Source: Taiwanofungus camphoratus
Lineage: Eukaryota > Basidiomycota > Agaricomycetes > Polyporales > Taiwanofungaceae
Reading direction: 5' to 3'
NCBI GenBank assembly: GCA_003999685.1
Contig: CP021222.1
Coordinates: 2,418,001-2,482,000, forward strand
Length of the DNA stretch: 64,000 nt
Shown here: positions 58,594 to 64,000 of the stretch, piece by piece
Numbering within the stretch: position 1 is the stretch's first letter
Layout of the letters: every line of letters begins with the position of its first letter
Notes under the pieces: generated by a model
Databases searched by the model: none
What the model was told of the DNA's origin: nothing
Seen by the model: the letters and a program-made list of their open reading frames with translations, nothing else
Made by a program: the position numbers and the translations under genes

Positions 58594-60212
58594 ATGTCGC
58601 AAGACTTGAGCCTCAGAATGGAGATAAAGGTGGGCAATGCTCTCATGTCTTTGCTGGGGAGAGCGTCATGTATGATTGTTACAGTGGTGGTCGCCATGTC
58701 AGGAGGAGTTGACTCCTCGGTAGTAGCGAAGTTGCTATCTCAGAAGGTAATGGATATAGTGAATGTCGAGTCTGATGGTATGCATTGAAGCCTGTCTGCT
58801 AGGACTACGACTTGTCTGCCGTGTTCATGCGCAACTGGGACACACGCGATGAATCGGGTACCGACAACGGCTGCGAGTGGAAAAAAGACTGGGCCGATGT
58901 CCAACGTGTCTGCAAAGCGCTTGACATCCCATGCAAAATGGTGCGCTTGTGATATCCTGCAATTGATTTCAGATGTCAATCAGCCAAGACATTAGATTGA
59001 TCTCTCCCGTGAATACTGGACGCGAGTCTTCGAGCCCGCCTTGGGGATGTGGGAATGTGGCTTTTCGCCAAATCCAGATGTCTGGTGTAACAAGTGAGAT
59101 CTTTTCACGGGTGCGTCACGTCATCGTGTATTCTGATGCATGCCATAGAGAAGTCAAATTTGGCGCCTTGTTAGACCGTCTCACAGAGAAGGACACCTGG
59201 CTTGCTACAGGCATGTATGTATCCTCCATCGGTGCTGTAAATCTTTTTACACCTACCCTTCAGGCCATTATGCCAACAAATCGTGGTCTCCTGCTCCATC
59301 TCTCGTTTCGCACATCCTCTCAAGGAATAATCCATCCCCGCGCCCACAACTTATTCGACCGGCGGATCGCGCTAAGGATCAGACCTACTACCTCTCCGCC
59401 ATTCCTGAGGCTAGTCTTGCGCGTGCAATCTTCCCACTGGCTAGCTTCACTAAACCACAAGTGCGTGCCATGGCGCATACATGGGGACTGCCGACAGCAA
59501 AGAGGGAGGAAAGCATGGGACTCTGTTTTGTAGGAGAAAAGAGAAGGTTCCACGAGTTCTTATGTTAATTGATTCCTTTGCTAGGGAAGATTTACACTTG
59601 CTGACTTTTACCTTCTAGCACAGTACATCACCCCTTCTCCGGGATCTATCATTGACGTCAGGACGGGCAAGTCAGTCGGGACTCATGCTGGCATGTGGTC
59701 GTATACCGTGGGTCAAGGAGCACGATTACCAGGTATGCCAGAGAAGATGTTCGTTGCACAGAAAGATCCACGAAAGAACGAGATATATATTGTCCCCGGA
59801 TCGTAAGTGACTTGTACTGTTGCATGTGGCATTGGAATGATGCCGGAAGACTGATTCGTGCTTCCAGTAATCACCCAGACCTCTTCTGCAACACCATCTC
59901 AGCAAGGGATTGGAGTTGGATTTGGGCGGACTCCCCTCCTCCCGCGATTGACGATCAGGCGGGTTTTCGTTGCCAGATCAAGTATATTTATCGCATGGAG
60001 GATGTTCCGTGCGTCGTGCGACGGTAGGTCTGCTTTGGCCTACTTCAGCCCCGGATTCTGATTTCTCGGATCGCGGGCTTAGTAGCGAGCAGGATGGAAC
60101 GATGCGTATCACGTTCGATAAACCACAAAAAGCTGTCGCCCCGGGTCAGATCGCAGTAATTTATGTCGGAGATTGGTGTTTAGGGTGCGGTATCATTACG
60201 CAGACAGAGTAA
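58594..60212 (+). CDS. SLM3: Mitochondrial tRNA-specific 2-thiouridylase
   Basis: MnmA/Mtu1 adds the 2-thio group to the wobble uridine of mitochondrial tRNA Lys, Glu and Gln. The ATG at 58594 is the first in frame. The PP-loop VVVAMSGGVDSSVVAKLLSQ lies near 58680-58740. Then come FMRNWDT, KDWADVQRVCKALDIP, the first catalytic Cys region GECxxPNPD-like CGFSPNPDVWCNKEIKFG, GALLDRLTEKDTWLATG, KDQTYYLSAIPEASLARAIF and the second catalytic Cys in ESMGLCFVGEKRRFHEFL. The tail reads HAGMWSYTVGQGARLPGMPE, FVAQKDPRKNEIYIVPGS and YVGDWCLGCGIITQTE, with TAA at 60210-60212. The amino end is short, so a mitochondrial signal is not obvious; an upstream start or internal translation start is possible. Confidence 0.92.
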
Positions 60213-60650
60213 GGCCTCGTCGCGACCCCGTCTTCTCACATCAAAAGTACTTACCATGTGTTGACACCCGTAATTTCTTTGCATTGCTATCATACACTAC
60301 TTGTACCAAACTCTGGTCCCATCTGGGGATGACGCTGAGTTGGATATGCCTTATAACTCTATCTTTGGATCTGCGTCTAGTATCCTCTTCGCATCTTGTC
60401 TTTCTCATATAATTGTTACGTATTAGCATTAACCGCTGGGAATGTAGCGAAGAGTTAGAATGGAGAAGCTTGGGCTGGGTCAGCGCGATACGCGTCAACT
60501 GCAGAATAGGCAATCCGCGACCAATTCGCCATCTCAGTCAATCCACTCTCACAGTTTCAGCTATCGTTTCTCAAGAACATTTACTCTCGCAGTCGCCATA
60601 CCGGCCATAATACTTTCCCAAGGCCGAGACCTTTCGCACTGTGATTCCGC
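60213..60650. other. Intergenic: promoter region of the SAPS gene
   Basis: Both neighbours are on the plus strand. No gene is seen. The stretch just before the ATG at 60651 is pyrimidine-rich (TCTCACAGTTTCAGC and TTTACTCTCGCAG), typical of fungal 5' regions. Confidence 0.4.
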
Positions 60651-63600
60651 ATGTTCTGGAGGTATTCGATGAGATTGTTTGCCGCGCAAAGACTTCTTCA
60701 CCTCCTATGCCGGTAGATTTGGTTTCCATAATGCCTCCTCTATCGACAGTCTCTTGGACAAGGATGACGTCTCGCTAGAAGCCATTTTAGACGAAGATGA
60801 TCTACTTCAGGAGTGCAAGGCTCAGAATACGAGGCTAAACAACTACTTCCAGCGTGTCGACGTATTGCAGCGTCTCCTTGGCTACGTGACTGGGCAAATA
60901 GAAGGAGAAGATAAAGGGCGATTCAAGTGAGTGCTTTCATCACGCATTTCCGTTCTCCAGAGGTTCCCCTGCCGCATACTGAAATTGATGTCTGGTAAAG
61001 GTATCCCTACGTCGCTACTGAGGTCCTCTGCAGCGAGATATGGTCGATTGTGGAAACATGCATCAACCATTCGGATCAGTTGCTGACTCCATTCTGGGAG
61101 ACTGTTTTAGACAGGTCTCCAGATGATATGAAGACCCAAATGGTAATGGCGTCCCATTTCGCAAAAATTAATGCTGCCTTTCTGAGCAAAAAACCAGCGG
61201 AGGTGATAGCTTTTCTCTCCTTTTGTTCGTGTGGAAGTGAATGCCGAGCACCGTGCTCAGATGCTCGCCTTCATTCAATCGCAACCTGCTGTGGTCGAAC
61301 GCCTTCTTCGTCACATCGAAACCCCTGCATTTGCCGACTTGCTTGTCCGAATCATTCAGCTGGACGAGTTGCCTGCCGGTGCAGGTGTTCTTGAGGTACG
61401 TTACTCCCTCTTTACAGCATGCTCTACCGCGAGCTCCTCTTACCCAAGGCATACAGTGGCTGTCCCTAGAAAACCTCATGTCCCGCCTCATTGACTTGCT
61501 CTCCCCAACCTATAGTCCCGATATGCACACAGTCGTTGCGGAACTCATCAAAGGCATCATCTCCATGGCAGCTCCTTCTCCTGGTGCTGGTCTTTCCGAT
61601 GGCCTCAGTAATCGCCCGGCGTCCAACCGCTTCGCTCGCGAGTTAGCTCACCGCAATAGCGTGACCAAACTTGTTAGCTACATCCTGTGTGATTTTGGAC
61701 CGCCACACGCATCTGAAGGAGAACAAAGCGCTCACTCCAGCCAGACTGCCGAGACACAAGACGTGGCCTTGACACGATTGGATCCTGAATCCGCCGCTTC
61801 TTCCGTGGTCCAATCTATATGCATTATAATTGAATTAATTCGCCAGAACAATTCAGACTACTTTGAGCCATATCTTTTCCACACGCTTCGAAATCGCCTT
61901 ATTCAGGTGCAACAACAGATGCAGATGAATAGGGAAGGAGATCGCGAAGCACTGGAGAGGGCAATGAAGGAGATGGTAAATCGCATGGGCGTGGTCCACC
62001 TTGGTCCAATGCTGCAGATCATGTGTGACCGTCTGGATGCCTTGCAACATTTCCTGCGCGAACCGAGGTTTTTGGTAAGTTCTCAAAATCTCTTCTCAGA
62101 AATGAGTTTAACTCGGGGAGCAGAGTGGTCCTGTCCTCACAACTGTAGGGGAGCTTACCCCATTGACCTTCGAACGGTATCGTATATGCGAACTTTACGC
62201 TGAGCTCTTGCATTGCTCGAACATGTCATTACTCAACCGTCCGAAGGAGTACGACCATTTGTACGACGCCGAGGGTCGACTACAGGGCGGCTTATCTGCG
62301 CTAGAGGAGCTCGCGCAAGTGATAGCGATAGGCTCAGGAGGTGAACAGGACCAGGATCCTATGGACGACGACGACACCGATGAGGTCGAACCCACCCACG
62401 ACTTCCCCGTGTCGAACGCGTCACACGACTCCTCTTCTCTGCTAGACTCCGATGAAGACATGAGCGGTGAGGACGAGCCGAGCAGTTCTGATGATGATGC
62501 AATGGAGGAAATTGCGATGTATGAGGAGCCTCGTTCAATCATTAACAAGGGGCTGTCATCATCATCTATGAACTCTCTGGAGCGGCCACCGATATCAGTA
62601 CCATCACCGCCGAGTGCGGCCTCTTCACCTGCTTCTTCTGACATTGCTGCTTTCCCACAGCAAAGGCAAAGTCCTTGGAGTTCTGACTCAGAAACACCCT
62701 CAAGACCGCGGTCAAGTAGCTCGCGCCGAAGTCTTCGTAGAGCTAATACTACGGACAATCTCTCCGGGTCCCCTGTTCTGGGCGAAAGATTGAAACAGCG
62801 ATTTTTGGAGACCAATGTCGCGTCAACCCTGCTCGTAAGCCTAATTTTATTGAGCTCCATCAGGCATACTGTTGACACAATGCAGGACCTGTTCTTTGAT
62901 TTCCCTTGGAACAACTTTCTCCATAGTGTGGTGTACGACCTGATCCATCAAATTTTGACTGGTCGTATCGACGGGGGCTTCAATCGCGAACTTACTATAG
63001 CGCTCTTCCGAGATGCGCGGCTAATGCACCGCATCATTGAGGGTTCAAAGCGGAATGACATCGAAAGGTTCGCACCAACCCCAGTCATCTCAGGAGCTCG
63101 TGCTAATTTCCGACTCACCCTAGTGCCAAACCTAAAGGTGTTCGATTAGGTTACATGGGCCATCTTACACTAATATCCGAAGATGTCATTGGCGCCCTCG
63201 AGCATTTCCCTCCTGACCTCCGACTCCTCGCCGCTCAGTATGCGCCCCAGCCTGAGTGGGACGAGTATGTGACGGGCCGCTACAAAGAGACGAAGAAAAA
63301 GGATACCATCTTGTTGGGGGGTGGCAAGCCGGTCATCGCTCCTGGAATGAGGAACGGCTCTGCGGCGCAGTGGAAGGTCGATGAGGCAGATACCGGCGTT
63401 CCTGCTACTTCCGCTGACGGTCCCAATGCTGGAGATGCGAGCCAGGACATGAAGAGCGAGTTCTGTCGAACAACAAAAATCAGGGAAGGCAGCGCCGACT
63501 TCGGGGCGGGAACGATGGTCGATGACGATGATGAATTCGGTCCTCCTCATGTATGTCTGCGTTTTTTGATTTCACTTCCGCTCATTAACTGAAATGGAAA

Positions 63601-64000
63601 TGTAACAGTTTGCACAGTATCTTGCTCAAGAGATGCAGTCAGCGGAACACTTTGAATCTGCGGACGAGGCCTCAGACGATGAAGAGGAGGACGGTGGGTG
63701 GTTAGCTCATTCCACCTTTGAACTCCGACCTCCTCCAGTGCATGCTCGTCAACATGACAGTGGGCGAAGACCGTTGAGTTCAAACGGGTTCGAGGTCAGT
63801 ATTCATCATTCCATATGTCACGCTTTCGTGTGCATTCGACACGCTGTGTACTTACGCCCTGACAGGACTCATTTGCACCACCGACTTCCTCATCCAACGC
63901 GGCTTCATTCGAGGATCCATTTGACGACGTGAGCCAGGGACCGAGTGTGCCGTATGACTTTGGCTGACTCACGACGGGTTGAGCAGGACGCCTTCGGGCC
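60651..64000 (+). CDS. SAPS-domain PP6/Sit4 phosphatase regulatory subunit, 3' truncated by window
   Basis: SAPS proteins (Sap155/185/190, Ekc1, PP6R) bind the Sit4/PP6 catalytic subunit. The first exon is only 11 nt (60651-60661). Intron 60662-60716 joins it to make MFWRFGFHNASSIDSLLDK, the standard start of the family. Next come VSLEAILDEDDLLQECKAQN, FQRVDVLQRLLGYVTGQ, YPYVATEVLCSEIWSIV, LTPFWETVLDRSP, AFIQSQPAVVERLLRHIETP, LENLMSRLIDLLSPTYSPDM and ELIKGIISMAAP. After an acidic Ser-rich insert (about 62340-62760) the helical repeat resumes: DLFFDFPWNNFLHSVVYDLI, MGHLTLISEDVIGALEHFPP. The last visible intron is near 63928-63986 and the frame continues (DAFG) past base 64000. Confidence 0.92.

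Noticed and set aside
1-64000. tRNA, rRNA or CRISPR features
   Set aside because: No B-box-like TTCGAATCC in a cloverleaf context, no rRNA core sequence and no regularly spaced direct repeats were seen.

Overview
This window is nuclear DNA of a filamentous fungus, almost certainly a basidiomycete (Agaricomycetes-like). Genes are packed on both strands and broken by many introns of roughly 45-65 nt with GT..AG ends. The products are eukaryotic housekeeping proteins: Syf1, Bet4, proteasome alpha4, Mif2/CENP-C, the SAPS protein, Gea/GBF1, Tfb3 and others. No bacterial, viral, tRNA, rRNA or CRISPR feature was seen. Gene models below were read by hand from six-frame translation and splice signals. 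The outer limits of most genes are firm; some internal splice sites are not.

Layout. Bases 3-2912 form a large fold-back element: two inverted arms of about 0.9 and 1.05 kb around a loop of about 1 kb, with no credible gene. The loop carries an array of small hairpins and an array of GAGTGGC words. About 0.9 kb of gene-free, similarly worded DNA follows. Directly downstream lies an Argonaute gene (about 3.83-7.2 kb, +). Its PIWI catalytic tetrad is intact, but no amino-terminal start is visible and PAZ has an apparent one-base frameshift. Then come SFT2 (-), the decapping scaffold EDC4/Ge-1 (-), a 2.7 kb gap with one doubtful small ORF, and a three-exon 34-residue copper-type metallothionein (+). 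BET4 (-) and SYF1 (+) follow, divergently arranged, then an unrecognised conserved-looking gene (-), a WD40 protein (+), a nitronate monooxygenase (-), holocytochrome c synthase (+), SSF1/Peter Pan (-), a PKA catalytic subunit (-), a LigB/DODA-type dioxygenase (-) and TFB3/MAT1 (+). Next are a C78-type (ZUFSP-like) peptidase (-), proteasome alpha4 (+), a Gea/GBF1 ARF-GEF (+) and an NAD(P)-binding epimerase-like protein (-). A 2.9 kb gap holds a telomere-like motif and a small inverted repeat. After it come MIF2/CENP-C (+), a long disordered protein (-), the TRF4/Cid14 poly(A) polymerase (-), the MTU1/SLM3 tRNA thiouridylase (+) and a SAPS-domain phosphatase regulator (+) that runs off the right edge.

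The genes do not form one pathway. Head-to-head pairs share very short promoters; TRF4 and MTU1 start codons are 42 bp apart. RNA-related functions recur (Argonaute, EDC4, Syf1, Trf4, Mtu1), which may be chance. The most unusual part is the left end: a long perfect-hairpin-forming repeat next to a damaged or mis-assembled Argonaute gene. A transcript across it would make a dsRNA of nearly 0.9 kb, the natural substrate of the pathway its neighbour belongs to. That link is inference.
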